47,208 nt of DNA. Source: Candidatus Endomicrobium macrotermitis. Lineage in GTDB: Bacteria; Elusimicrobiota; Endomicrobiia; Endomicrobiales; Endomicrobiaceae. The stretch is taken from NCBI GenBank assembly GCA_031271405.1, contig JAISVT010000003.1, forward strand, positions 1-47,208. The letters run 5' to 3'. Positions within the stretch are counted from its first letter, which is position 1; every line of letters starts with the position of its first letter. This document shows positions 32,860 through 41,293 of the stretch, one piece after another. Below the pieces are notes generated by a model that worked only from the letters and a program-made list of their open reading frames with translations, ran no database searches and was not told the origin of the DNA. A program made the translations under genes and the position numbers.

Positions 32860-33881
32860 ATATCCTTTCCATAGAAACTTCATGCGATGAAACTTCCGCG
32901 GCCGTTGTTTCAAACGGCTCCGGAGTCAAATCTGTCGTAATATCTTCCCAGATTGCCGTTCATTCAAAATTTTTCGGGGTGGTTCCCGAACTTGCAAGCC
33001 GCGCGCATATAGAAAATATCAACGGCGTAATATCAAAGGCTTTAACGGATGCGAAAATAAATTTTGACAATTTTGGAGATAAAATAGACGCCGTGGCTTT
33101 TACTTCCGGTCCCGGGCTTGCCGGAGCTCTGCTGGTCGGCGCGATAGCCGCCAAATCTCTGGCGTCGGTATATTCCAAACCGCTTATTCCCGTAAACCAT
33201 ATAGAAGGGCATCTGTATTCGTCTCTTATTGAAAATAAATCGGTAAAGCCTCCTTTTTTGGGAGTCATTATTTCCGGCGGCCATACCGAACTTATTATCG
33301 TCAAGGATTTCGGAAAATATAAACTTTTGGGCGCGACAAGGGACGACGCTGCGGGAGAAGCTTTCGATAAAGCGGCGAAAATGCTGGGTCTTTCTTATCC
33401 GGGAGGCCCGGTGATAGATAAAAGAGCTGAAAAAGGCGACCCGAAAAGCATTCATTTCACAAGGCCGTATCTCAAAGGTTCGTGGGATTTTTCTTTTTCG
33501 GGTATTAAAACCGCCCTTTTGAATTATTTAAAGCAAAATCCGGTAAAAAGCGATAAACATTTGAACGATATATGCGCTTCTTTCAGAGAGTCCGTAGCCG
33601 AAACGTTATGTTTTAAAGCGTTTGAAGCAGCGGAGCGGTTCGGGTTGAAACAAATAGTTTTGGGCGGCGGCGTATCGGCAAATTCTCTTATAAGAAAAAT
33701 GTTTGTTCAAACGGGAAAAAGAAAAAAAATAAAAGTTTCAATCCCGTCGCTTTTATACTGCACGGACAATGCCGCAATGATAGGCTGCGCAGCCTATGTA
33801 AAACAGCAATATTGCGGTCTCAAATACTCTGCGGAAAGTTTAAAACCCAATCCGTCCCTGCAGATAGAAAACCGTAAATAA
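32856..33881 (+). CDS. tsaD: tRNA threonylcarbamoyladenosine synthase subunit TsaD
   Basis: The product is 341 aa. It shows the ASKHA-fold signatures of the Kae1/TsaD family: ILSIETSCDETSAAVV, the metal-binding HIEGHLYSS, IISGGHTEL, and GGVSANSLIRK near the C-terminus. TsaD transfers the threonylcarbamoyl group to A37 of ANN-decoding tRNAs, working with TsaB, TsaC and TsaE in the cytoplasm. Those partners are not in this window. It ends just before a palindrome-containing terminator. Confidence 0.97.
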   Translation: MNILSIETSCDETSAAVVSNGSGVKSVVISSQIAVHSKFFGVVPELASRAHIENINGVISKALTDAKINFDNFGDKIDAVAFTSGPGLAGALLVGAIAAKSLASVYSKPLIPVNHIEGHLYSSLIENKSVKPPFLGVIISGGHTELIIVKDFGKYKLLGATRDDAAGEAFDKAAKMLGLSYPGGPVIDKRAEKGDPKSIHFTRPYLKGSWDFSFSGIKTALLNYLKQNPVKSDKHLNDICASFRESVAETLCFKAFEAAERFGLKQIVLGGGVSANSLIRKMFVQTGKRKKIKVSIPSLLYCTDNAAMIGCAAYVKQQYCGLKYSAESLKPNPSLQIENRK

Positions 33882-33922
33882 CCGTGAGAAATTAGGAGTC
33901 GGGAATCGGCGGCTTCTGCCGC

Positions 33923-33960
33923 GCAGCACCGGTAAAGACCGGTGTACGCTTTTTATTTTT
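33923..33960 (+). terminator. Terminator after tsaD, made from a dispersed-type palindrome
   Basis: CACCGGT pairs with ACCGGTG around an aaag loop, followed by tacgctttttattttt. The same core (accggt-aaag-accggtgt) resembles dispersed repeats. The T-run ends at the dusB ATG at 33961, so dusB has essentially no leader beyond the hairpin. Confidence 0.7.
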
Positions 33961-34929
33961 ATGAAAAAACTTAAAATAGGGAAAATCGAACTTCAGAATA
34001 ATTTGATGCTTGCGCCTATGGCAGGCATAACCGATCTGCCGTTGAGGCTTCTTGCCAAAGAAAACGGAGCGGGACTCGTTTATACGGAAATGGTTTCGGC
34101 TAAAGCCTTGGTTTACGGAGACGATAAAACGAAAAGGCTTTTGAAAACCGACAGTTCCGAAAGGCCCGTTGCGGCGCAGATTTTCGGCGGCGACGCGCAC
34201 AGTATGGGAGAGGCGGCAAAAATCGTTCAGGGTTTGGGAGCGGACATCATAGATATAAATCTGGGGTGCCCGGTCAGAAAAATAGCCAAAGCCGGAGCCG
34301 GCGCGAAACTTCTTGCCGATGAAAAACTTATTTCAAAAATCCTTACGGCGGTCGTAAAAAGCGTTGAGATTCCGGTAACGGTAAAAATACGCATAGGGCT
34401 TGTCCCGGGACAAAACGTAGCGCCGGAAATAATTAAAATCGCGGCCGGCTGCGGGATAAAAATGGCCGCCGTTCACGCAAGATACGCTTCGCAGGGGCAT
34501 TCCGGCGAGCCGGACTTGCAGGCATTCGGCGAAGCTTGCAGGGGCGCGCAAATACCTGTCGCGGCAAACGGCGGTATAGTTGACGAAATGACCGCGGAGC
34601 GTTTTATGAAAATACCCGGCTGCTCGGCGCTTATGATAGGAAGAGGCGCTATAGGAAATTACGGCATATTTTCCGCTTTGGACGTTTTTTTTAATAGAGG
34701 AGAGAAACTCGCGAAAGCCGGCAAAGCCGAAAGAGTAAAATGGTTTAAAAAACATGCTCAAATGTCGGCAGAGTATTACGGCGAGCCGAGAGGCCTTGTA
34801 ATGATGAGAAAAGTCTGCCATTATTACGTGAAAGATTTGCCCAATGCCGCGAAAATAAGGGATATGTTTAACAAAACGCAGACTTTACAGGAATTTAATA
34901 AGATACTTAAAAATTATATCGGGATATGA
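33961..34929 (+). CDS. dusB: tRNA-dihydrouridine synthase, DusB type
   Basis: The product is 322 aa. It has the FMN-binding TIM barrel motifs MLAPMAGITDLPLR, IDINLGCPVRKIAKAGAGAKLL (with the active-site Cys), VKIRIG and NGGI. It reduces specific uridines to dihydrouridine in the tRNA D-loop using NADPH and FMN. The ATG follows the tsaD terminator T-run directly with no clear ribosome site. It converges with queE with a 12-nt gap, leaving no room for a separate terminator. The Dus subfamily (B rather than A or C) is an assignment from the overall pattern. Confidence 0.92.
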   Translation: MKKLKIGKIELQNNLMLAPMAGITDLPLRLLAKENGAGLVYTEMVSAKALVYGDDKTKRLLKTDSSERPVAAQIFGGDAHSMGEAAKIVQGLGADIIDINLGCPVRKIAKAGAGAKLLADEKLISKILTAVVKSVEIPVTVKIRIGLVPGQNVAPEIIKIAAGCGIKMAAVHARYASQGHSGEPDLQAFGEACRGAQIPVAANGGIVDEMTAERFMKIPGCSALMIGRGAIGNYGIFSALDVFFNRGEKLAKAGKAERVKWFKKHAQMSAEYYGEPRGLVMMRKVCHYYVKDLPNAAKIRDMFNKTQTLQEFNKILKNYIGI

Positions 34930-34941
34930 ACTTCCGTTATG

Positions 34942-35673
34942 TCATTTATAGTTCATTATTTTGTGCATTTGCGGCATTACGTATACGAAGGGAAGCATTT
35001 TTTTCATTTCCGAACGGAAAATATAAAGGTTTTTTATATGCGGGACGCTCTTGTCTATAGACGGCTGCAAAATTACGGGTATATTTTTTGAAACCGATTT
35101 TATTATCTCCGCGCTTTTTTTAACTTCGCTCAAAAGCGTTTTATTCGTTATAACGCATTTTACGCAAACTTCTTTTTTTGCCGATATTTCCAGAAATCTT
35201 TTATGCTCGCTCCAAAAACTTTTCCCGCATTCCGAAGCGAATTTAAAATCCATTGATATTATATCGCAGAAATCTATTGTTTTTTTCAGGTTTTCGGGAA
35301 TTGTGCCGTTTGTTTCCAGATAAACTTCAAACTTTTCCTTTTTTAGTCCGGGCAGCAAAGCCGCCAGAAAATCCGCGTATATAAGAGGTTCTCCGCCTGT
35401 TAAGGATACGGAGGTTTTTTTATAAAAATTATTTTTGTTTTTTGAAGAAATTTGCTTGATTTTTTTCAAAAGGCTCTGAACGGTATAATATTGCGCTTTA
35501 TTTGAAACTTTAAGCGAATAAGCCGTGTCGCAATACCCGCATTTTATGTTGCACCCGGCAAACCGTACAAAAATTTGCGCAAGCCCGGCGTACAGACCCT
35601 CTCCCTGATAAGAGAAGAATACTTCGCATACGGGCGCCTTTAATGCCGTTGTCTTTAACTCCTCACTCCCCAC
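34942..35673 (-). CDS. queE: 7-carboxy-7-deazaguanine synthase (radical SAM)
   Basis: The product is 243 aa from a GTG start. FAGCNIKCGYCDT is the CxxxCxxC radical-SAM cluster motif, and SLTGGEPLIYADF is the GGE motif. EVFFSYQGEGLYAGLAQIFVR is the conserved queE substrate-binding N-terminus. It converts 6-carboxy-tetrahydropterin to 7-carboxy-7-deazaguanine. The start sits inside an unusual purine-rich repeat (tgaggagcggggagtgggg), which provides the Shine-Dalgarno sequence. It is the last gene of the amidase-murI-queD-DUF2225-queC-queE unit. Confidence 0.95.
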   Translation of the reverse strand: MGSEELKTTALKAPVCEVFFSYQGEGLYAGLAQIFVRFAGCNIKCGYCDTAYSLKVSNKAQYYTVQSLLKKIKQISSKNKNNFYKKTSVSLTGGEPLIYADFLAALLPGLKKEKFEVYLETNGTIPENLKKTIDFCDIISMDFKFASECGKSFWSEHKRFLEISAKKEVCVKCVITNKTLLSEVKKSAEIIKSVSKNIPVILQPSIDKSVPHIKNLYIFRSEMKKMLPFVYVMPQMHKIMNYK

Positions 35674-35686
35674 TCCCCGCTCCTCA

Positions 35687-36340
35687 CTATTTTTTTAAAG
35701 CCGGATCTTCAACGCCCGCTTCTTTAAACCCTTTCGCCCTTAATTTGCAGGAATCGCACGTACCGCAGGGTGTTTTTAACCCGTTATAACAAGACCAGGT
35801 TTTTTCGTAAGGCGTTTTTAATTTCAAACCCAGCTTTATGATTTGCGCTTTCGTCATATGCAAAAGAGGCGCTTCGGCTTCGATTTTAAGCCCCAGAGAT
35901 TTTAAAAGATTGTTGTACGAATCTATAAACTGCGGCCTGCAATCGGGATATCCGCTGAAATCAAGAGCGTTTGCCCCTATAAAAATTTTTTCGGCGTTTA
36001 CGGATTCCGCGCAGGACAATCCGAAAGAAAGAAAAAGCGTATTCCTTCCCGGAACATAAGTCGAAGGTATTGTCTCGGCTATTTTTTTATGAGAGGGGAC
36101 TTTCTTGTTTTTATTTGTCAAAACGTCTTTCGACCAGGGAAGCGCGAGCCTGACCACGGAATAATCCGCTTTAAGCCGTTTTGCCGTTTTTACCGCCAGT
36201 TTTATTTCTTTATTATGCCTTTGCCCGTAATCGAAAATGAGGCAGTAAGGGGCGTATTTTTTTGATAAAGCGTAGTATAAAACGGTTGTGGAATCGAGAC
36301 CGCCCGAAAACAATACGACCGCTTTTTTCTTTTTTTTCAT
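35687..36340 (-). CDS. queC: 7-cyano-7-deazaguanine synthase
   Basis: The product is 217 aa. The PP-loop SGGLDSTTVLYYA near the N-terminus activates the carboxylate, and the zinc-binding C-terminal motif CGTCDSCKLRAKGF is intact. It forms preQ0 from the QueE product with ATP and ammonia. The ATG directly abuts the stop of the preceding gene. preQ0 is the precursor of queuosine (through QueF and Tgt) or of 7-deazaguanine DNA modification; neither queF, tgt nor a dpd gene is present here. Confidence 0.97.
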   Translation of the reverse strand: MKKKKKAVVLFSGGLDSTTVLYYALSKKYAPYCLIFDYGQRHNKEIKLAVKTAKRLKADYSVVRLALPWSKDVLTNKNKKVPSHKKIAETIPSTYVPGRNTLFLSFGLSCAESVNAEKIFIGANALDFSGYPDCRPQFIDSYNNLLKSLGLKIEAEAPLLHMTKAQIIKLGLKLKTPYEKTWSCYNGLKTPCGTCDSCKLRAKGFKEAGVEDPALKK

Positions 36341-37036
36341 TTATATTTCCGTTCTTCCGGATGCCGTGATCCCGTCTTCGATTAAATTCAGCTGCTGTCT
36401 GACTTTTTTCATAAGCCTGTAGTCTTTGACGTTTGCTTTTTCCAAACCGTTAAAGACCGCGGCGGCTTCATCGAGGTTTCCGGTTCTTCTGTAAAACTCT
36501 CCTTTAAGGTAAACGTCTTCATCCGAAGGAGATTTCATTTCGTCTATAAATTTTACGGCTGCAAGCGCGTATCTGAAATATTTATCTTTATCATACGCGT
36601 TGTAAGCTTCCCACGTAGCGCTCTGCATAGAAGCGAGAATCTGTTTTTCCGGCGCGGATAATTTCCGCTGCATTTGCGCTATTATCCAGTAGTCCGTTTC
36701 GTTTTCGAGCAGTTTCTTATATTCGTCCGAAGCCGTAAAAGACTTCAATATTTTCAGTTCGTTTTCGGAAAAATCGTTTTTGTAAACTATAAAATTATCT
36801 TTAGGGCATTTCGGGACGGGATCGGGAGAAACGAGAATCCCCAGCGGCTGACCGTCGAGCATTATTGCGAACAATTCTACGCTTTGAAGTTTTTTAAAAA
36901 CGAATTCCGTTCCGTCAAGCGGGCATCTGACGCTGAATTCTTTGTATTCTTTTTTTAAAGTTTCAAGGTTAGGCTCTAAACAAAAAGCGTTGGCCGTAAC
37001 CAAAACGGCGATTGCGGTTGAAATTAAAATTCTCAT
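36341..37036 (-). CDS. Secreted DUF2225-like protein with helical repeat region
   Basis: The product is 231 aa, with a signal peptide (MRILISTAIAVLVTANAFC). Two cysteine motifs (VRCPLDGTEFVFK and PKCPKDNFIVYKND) match the layout of DUF2225 proteins, and TPR-like helices follow (DEDVYLKGEFYRRTGNLDEAAAVFNGLEKA). DUF2225 proteins are often cytoplasmic and uncharacterised; an exported form is notable. It sits between queD and queC with no gap to queC, which suggests co-expression rather than a role in preQ0 synthesis. The family call is moderately sure; the function is unknown. Confidence 0.68.
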   Translation of the reverse strand: MRILISTAIAVLVTANAFCLEPNLETLKKEYKEFSVRCPLDGTEFVFKKLQSVELFAIMLDGQPLGILVSPDPVPKCPKDNFIVYKNDFSENELKILKSFTASDEYKKLLENETDYWIIAQMQRKLSAPEKQILASMQSATWEAYNAYDKDKYFRYALAAVKFIDEMKSPSDEDVYLKGEFYRRTGNLDEAAAVFNGLEKANVKDYRLMKKVRQQLNLIEDGITASGRTEI

Positions 37037-37061
37037 AGTGTTTTTCGCGCTGCGGCAATGT

Positions 37062-37433
37062 TTATTGTTCGTACGCTTTTGCGGACGACGTTTCGCTTTC
37101 CCAGACTTCGACTTCGCATACTTTGGCCGTTGCTGTCTCGTATTTTTTCAATTCCGTTAAGATATAAGCCGCTATGTTTTCGGCCGTCGGGTTGATTTTA
37201 TCGAAAGGCGGCGTTTCGTTTAAAAACTTATGGTCTAAATACGCCATGATTTTATCGAGATGCTCTTTAATGTCGGTAAAGTCCATAAGCATTCCGGTTT
37301 TATCGAGTTCCGAGCCGCAAAAAGACGCGCGTATTTTCCAGTTATGTCCGTGAATGTTTTCGCACTTGCCTTTATATTCCCTCAAACAGTGCGCCGAGGC
37401 GAAACCTTTTGTTACCGAAAGTTTGTATTGCAT
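37062..37433 (-). CDS. queD: 6-carboxy-tetrahydropterin synthase (QueD/PTPS-I)
   Basis: The product is 123 aa. FASAHCLREYKGKCENIHGHNW carries the catalytic Cys and the zinc-binding His residues of the PTPS fold, and NPTAENIAAYI with a later Glu completes the signature. It converts 7,8-dihydroneopterin triphosphate to CPH4, the first committed step to preQ0. It overlaps the murI 3' end by about 20 nt, implying coupling. The folE gene for the preceding step is not in the window. Confidence 0.96.
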   Translation of the reverse strand: MQYKLSVTKGFASAHCLREYKGKCENIHGHNWKIRASFCGSELDKTGMLMDFTDIKEHLDKIMAYLDHKFLNETPPFDKINPTAENIAAYILTELKKYETATAKVCEVEVWESETSSAKAYEQ

Positions 37434-38260
37434 TTTTGCTCCGGATTTTCTTTTTTGACGCGCGCTATTTTGCCCGAAAAAAAGCGGCTTCCTATTTTTT
37501 TGAATTTTTCAGGGTTGTCGCTGACAAAAAAACCGAGTTTTTTAGAACTGTTTTTGTCCGCAAGCATATCGCGTTTTGTCAAAACGTTTTTTACTTTGCG
37601 CGCCGTGGCTTTTGCCGAATCTATAAGCGTTATGTTTTTCCCCGAAATCTTTTTAATGGCATTTTTTAAAAGAGGGTAATGAGTACAGCCCAAAACGAGC
37701 GTATCTATCTTTTTATCCAAAAGAGGTTTTAAATAATATTTTACCACGGCGTCGGTCAGCTGGTTTTCAGTCCAGCCTTCTTCCGCAAGCGGAACGAAAA
37801 GCGGGCATGCCTGCTGGTAAACGGACGCTTTCGATATTTTATTTATGGCTTTCGGGTAAGCTCCGCTTTTTACCGTGCCTTCGGTGCCGATAATGCCTAT
37901 TTTTTTATTTTTCGTCGCGGAAAGAGCCGTTTGCGCTCCCGGCTCTATTACGCCTATTACGGGAATATTCAGGTTTTTTTTTAGTTCGGAAAGCGCTAAA
38001 GCCGACGCGGTATTGCATGCCACGACTATCATTTTTACGCCTTTTTTTACGAGAAAGCCCGCGATTTCTTTGGAAAAACCGATTATGGCGTCTTTTGATT
38101 TTGAACCGTAAGGCACGCGCGCGGTATCTCCGAAATAAATGATGCTTTCGCCGGGCAGGGTTTTATTTATTTCCGACATTACGGTAAGCCCGCCGAGCCC
38201 CGAATCGAAAATGCCTATGGGTTTATTTTTTAACGGTTTCTTTTTTGTCTTTTCTTGCAT
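37412..38260 (-). CDS. murI: Glutamate racemase
   Basis: The product is 282 aa. IGIFDSGLGGLTVMSEI (first substrate-binding region), VVACNTASA with the first catalytic Cys and LGCTHYPLLK with the second are all present. It makes D-glutamate for peptidoglycan precursors. The N-terminal ~12 residues are Lys-rich; a downstream start is possible but no better ribosome site is evident. It overlaps the 3' end of the amidase gene by 38 nt and the queD start at its own end. Its placement between a wall hydrolase and queuosine genes looks organisational rather than functional. Confidence 0.95.
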   Translation of the reverse strand: MQEKTKKKPLKNKPIGIFDSGLGGLTVMSEINKTLPGESIIYFGDTARVPYGSKSKDAIIGFSKEIAGFLVKKGVKMIVVACNTASALALSELKKNLNIPVIGVIEPGAQTALSATKNKKIGIIGTEGTVKSGAYPKAINKISKASVYQQACPLFVPLAEEGWTENQLTDAVVKYYLKPLLDKKIDTLVLGCTHYPLLKNAIKKISGKNITLIDSAKATARKVKNVLTKRDMLADKNSSKKLGFFVSDNPEKFKKIGSRFFSGKIARVKKENPEQKCNTNFR

Positions 38261-39986
38261 AGAATTTTTTAATTCCTTCGTAAACCGAATCTGCCGTTGC
38301 CGATTGGAATCTTCCGGTATTCAGTCTCGACTCTTCGGCATAATTGCTTAAAAACGCGGCTTCAACAAGCACGGACGGCATTTGCGAGCCTCTCAAAACG
38401 TAAAAACTGGCCTGTTTTACGCCTCTGTTTGCGATCTTAAGCCTTCCCGAAGCTTCTCCCGATATAAAACTGCAAAGCTCGGAAGAATCGTTCATATATT
38501 CGTTTAACATCATAGACCATAACATTTCCTGAAGCAGCGCGCGTTTTTTTGTCGGCTTGCCTTCAAGTTCCAAAACCGAATTCTCAAGCGTCGCCGTTGC
38601 CGCCGCTTCGGAATCCGTGGCTTGTTCGGATAAGAAATAAATTTCGAATCCGCTTGTCCCCCTGTTGAAATTGGAGTTGCAGTGTATCGATACGAAAAGA
38701 TCTGCGCTGTATTCGTTGGCGATATTCGTTCTTTCCGCAAGAGGGATGAACGAGTCGTCTTTTCTGGTAAGCAATATTTCATATTCGTCGTCCGCGTCAA
38801 AAATCTTTTTTAATTCGTAAGCTATTGCCAGATTTATGTCTTTTTCTTTTGTGCCGTTCGGGCCGACTGCGCCCGGATCTTCGCCGCCGTGCCCGGCGTC
38901 TATGACTATTATTCTTTTACGCTTGAATTCTTTTTTCTTTTTTTCCGGCGCCTTTGCGGGGAGAACTTCCGCGATTGTCGCGGTATCGTCCACAATCGTA
39001 TAGCTGTCGTCTATTATGGTTTTTTCGTCAAATTTTGCCACGGGTATTTTGCTTAAATCGGAATTGTCTTCGCCGGCCTCTATAGGCGCTATCGTTTCGC
39101 CGATTTGCGTCTGGGCGTATTTTTCGGGAATATTTGCCGCATCTCCGGATGAAAACGCGGACGCGGTTTCGGCGGCTTCCGTTTCGGGTATCGTCGTTTC
39201 GGCGAGATACGACAGATCTATCTCTTTGGAATGCTCTATGTCTATGGCTATTCTGTCCGGGTTTTTAAGCCTTAAACTTTTTACGAGTTTGGGCGACTGC
39301 TGCAGATTGACCGTTATTATGGCCGATTTTCCGTCCGTATCGAAAAGAATGTCCCTTACGGCTCCGTTATTGGCGTATATAAAATCCCTTTGTATTTTTC
39401 CCCGGTGGATATTGAGAACGATTGCTCCCGTGGATTTGGAAACCGAATAAGAAAGAGGTTCGCTCAGCTGCGTTATAATCTGGGTGCTTTGCGGAGTGGT
39501 AAAATATCTTACCGACTCTATATTTGAGCGCCGCAGAACGTTTAATATAAAGGCTCTGCCGTTCCATGTCGAATCCGTTTCGGATATGTCGGAAAACTCC
39601 GGAGAAACAAACAATTCGGGAGAAACGTAAAGCTCCCCTTTTATAAGCCTTGATGGGAGCGTCATCTTTTTGACCGTTTTTCCGAAAATTACGGTATTGC
39701 TGTCCGTTTTTATGTCTATTTTTTTATTGCCGAAATGCATAGAAACTACGGAACTTACCGGTTTCCATTCGAGAACCGCGTTGTAAATTTCCGCCGCTTC
39801 CCTTATGGAAAGAAAATAAGTGCTTTCCGTAATGGCGTAAGCGCTCACTCCCGGAAGATATTCGCCGTCGATAATTACGTTGACGGGACGCGTTTCCGGC
39901 GTTTTTGCGGGTTCGTCCGCAGGAGCGTAAGAAACAAAAAACGATAATAAAAAAATAAAAAATAATTTGACGGTTTTTTTCTTCAT
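38223..39986 (-). CDS. N-acetylmuramoyl-L-alanine amidase with N-terminal AMIN-type domains
   Basis: The ATG at 39986 gives MKKKTVKLFFIFLLSFFVSYAPA, a normal signal peptide; the track's extra 11 residues are unlikely. A copper-amine-oxidase-like region (about 30-140) is followed by an AMIN domain (~150-260, ESVRYFTTPQSTQIITQL...) that targets the septal wall. A Glu/Ala-rich linker and the Amidase_3 catalytic domain (IVIDAGHGGEDPGAVGPNG, then HCNSN, EAAFLSN) complete it. Zinc ligands His, Glu and His are in place. It cleaves septal peptidoglycan and would be the expected target of the FtsX-EnvC pair encoded upstream. Its 3' end overlaps murI. The -10 box lies only 9 nt before the ATG. Confidence 0.92.
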   Translation of the reverse strand: MKKKTVKLFFIFLLSFFVSYAPADEPAKTPETRPVNVIIDGEYLPGVSAYAITESTYFLSIREAAEIYNAVLEWKPVSSVVSMHFGNKKIDIKTDSNTVIFGKTVKKMTLPSRLIKGELYVSPELFVSPEFSDISETDSTWNGRAFILNVLRRSNIESVRYFTTPQSTQIITQLSEPLSYSVSKSTGAIVLNIHRGKIQRDFIYANNGAVRDILFDTDGKSAIITVNLQQSPKLVKSLRLKNPDRIAIDIEHSKEIDLSYLAETTIPETEAAETASAFSSGDAANIPEKYAQTQIGETIAPIEAGEDNSDLSKIPVAKFDEKTIIDDSYTIVDDTATIAEVLPAKAPEKKKKEFKRKRIIVIDAGHGGEDPGAVGPNGTKEKDINLAIAYELKKIFDADDEYEILLTRKDDSFIPLAERTNIANEYSADLFVSIHCNSNFNRGTSGFEIYFLSEQATDSEAAATATLENSVLELEGKPTKKRALLQEMLWSMMLNEYMNDSSELCSFISGEASGRLKIANRGVKQASFYVLRGSQMPSVLVEAAFLSNYAEESRLNTGRFQSATADSVYEGIKKFYARKDKKETVKK

Positions 39987-39995
39987 ATCGTTCAG

Positions 39996-40024
39996 ATTAT
40001 ACATAAAATATGAAATCAATTAAA
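39996..40024 (-). promoter_or_regulatory. Amidase-gene promoter with very short leader
   Basis: On the minus strand TTTAAT (40024-40019), 17 nt and TATAAT (40001-39996) precede the ATG at 39986 by nine bases, so the transcript would have a leader of only a few bases and no ribosome site. Confidence 0.5.
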
Positions 40025-40088
40025 GTTTTAACGGAATAATAAATAATCCCGCTTTGTTTTAAATATATTTTTGCTTATATAAAAAATC

Positions 40089-40120
40089 TTAACATAAACT
40101 TAACTTTTTCTTTGTATAAT
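40089..40120 (+). promoter_or_regulatory. Promoter of the glycosyltransferase gene, probably leaderless
   Basis: TATAAT at 40115-40120 is seven bases before the ATG at 40128. The best -35 is TTAACA (40089-40094) at a long 20-nt spacing. It diverges from the amidase promoter. Confidence 0.5.
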
Positions 40121-40127
40121 GTGAAAA

Positions 40128-41219
40128 ATGGAAAAACAGAAAAGGATTTTGATACTTACCTCTTATCTGACCGGACACGGGCACGCAAGCATCACTTCCG
40201 CGGTTGAGGACGCGCTGCGGGAGCGCAATGTCGATTTTAAAACCGTTGAAGCTTACGGGATGTGTTCTAAAACGTGGCTTATGAGCGCTAAAAGCTACGG
40301 CCGGATTACGCGGAATTATCCTAAACTGTGGGAATTTTTATTTAATTTTGCCGCCGTATTTCCCGGCTTTGTCGATTGGATGACGGCGGCAAACTGTAAA
40401 AGAAAATTTTTGAAGACATTTAAAGAATATATGCCCGATACGATTGTCAGCATTCATCCGATTTTTGTAGGAAGCATACTGGGCATTTTGGAAAAAAACA
40501 AGCTCCCCTGCCGTTTTATAACCGTTATCGCGGATCTTGTCAGCATTTCGCCGCTTTGGACGGACAAACGCGCGGATTTGACTATTTGCCCTACCCGCGA
40601 GAGTTTGGCATACGCATTGCGTAAAGGCATAAGCCCGGATAAACTGGAAGTCGTAAATCTTCCCACAAGAAGCAAAATTACAAAAAGCGCCGGGACGGTG
40701 CGCGAAACCGGCAGTGAAAGCGGCGGTCCTGTAAAATTGTTTATGATGAGCGGAGGCGAAGGCAGCGGAGATATGGCGGCTAATGTCAGGGAACTTCTGA
40801 AGGTTGAGAATTCCCGTATTACCGTAATAGCCGGCAGAAACGCCCGCCTGGAAAAAAGTTTAAAAGACGAATTCGGCGCAAATTCCAATGTTGAAATTCA
40901 CGGTTTTGTAAACAATATAGACGAACTGCTGCCCCGCCACGACATTGCCATAGTGCGCGGCAGCCCGAACGTTCTTATGGAATGCGTAAATCTTACGGTG
41001 CCGGTAATCGTCACTGATTATCTCGGAGGGCAGGAGCCGGGCAATGTGGATTTTATAATTACGCGAAAGCTCGGGCTTTTCTGTTTTGACAAATCCAATC
41101 TCAACGATTTTGTAAAGCAATATTTGAAAGACGGCCGCAAACTTCTTAAAGAAACGCGCAGAAACCAGTTTGAATACAGAGATCTTGACGCCGCAAAAAA
41201 GATAGCCGGGCTTATATAA
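40128..41219 (+). CDS. GT28/MGDG-synthase-type glycosyltransferase
   Basis: The product is 363 aa. The N-terminus ILILTSYLTGHGHASITSAVEDAL matches the lipid-acceptor domain of MGDG-synthase/UgtP-type enzymes. The C-terminal half is a GT28-like nucleotide-sugar domain (MMSGGEGSGDMAANVRELL, IHGFVNNIDELLPRHDIAIVRG, and ECVNLTVPVIVTDYLGGQEPGN). Such enzymes add sugars to diacylglycerol or related lipids at the membrane's cytoplasmic face. No TM helix is evident; membrane association is peripheral. A GH26-like secreted protein follows 75 nt later. A role in glycolipid or cell-surface polysaccharide synthesis is inferred; donor and acceptor are not determined. Confidence 0.85.
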   Translation: MEKQKRILILTSYLTGHGHASITSAVEDALRERNVDFKTVEAYGMCSKTWLMSAKSYGRITRNYPKLWEFLFNFAAVFPGFVDWMTAANCKRKFLKTFKEYMPDTIVSIHPIFVGSILGILEKNKLPCRFITVIADLVSISPLWTDKRADLTICPTRESLAYALRKGISPDKLEVVNLPTRSKITKSAGTVRETGSESGGPVKLFMMSGGEGSGDMAANVRELLKVENSRITVIAGRNARLEKSLKDEFGANSNVEIHGFVNNIDELLPRHDIAIVRGSPNVLMECVNLTVPVIVTDYLGGQEPGNVDFIITRKLGLFCFDKSNLNDFVKQYLKDGRKLLKETRRNQFEYRDLDAAKKIAGLI

Positions 41220-41293
41220 GCACGGCCGTCTCATCCCGCAATGCAATTTCACAGTAAATAAAAGTTGAATAATTACGGCGGTACGGAGTATAA

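Noticed and set aside
36942-37160. Small ORFs near queD and the DUF2225-like gene as new peptides
   Set aside because: They are antiframes of established genes with no ribosome site or independent promoter.
37060-37440. Possible preQ1 riboswitch upstream of queD
   Set aside because: queD overlaps murI, leaving no leader for an aptamer, and no preQ1 core sequence was seen.
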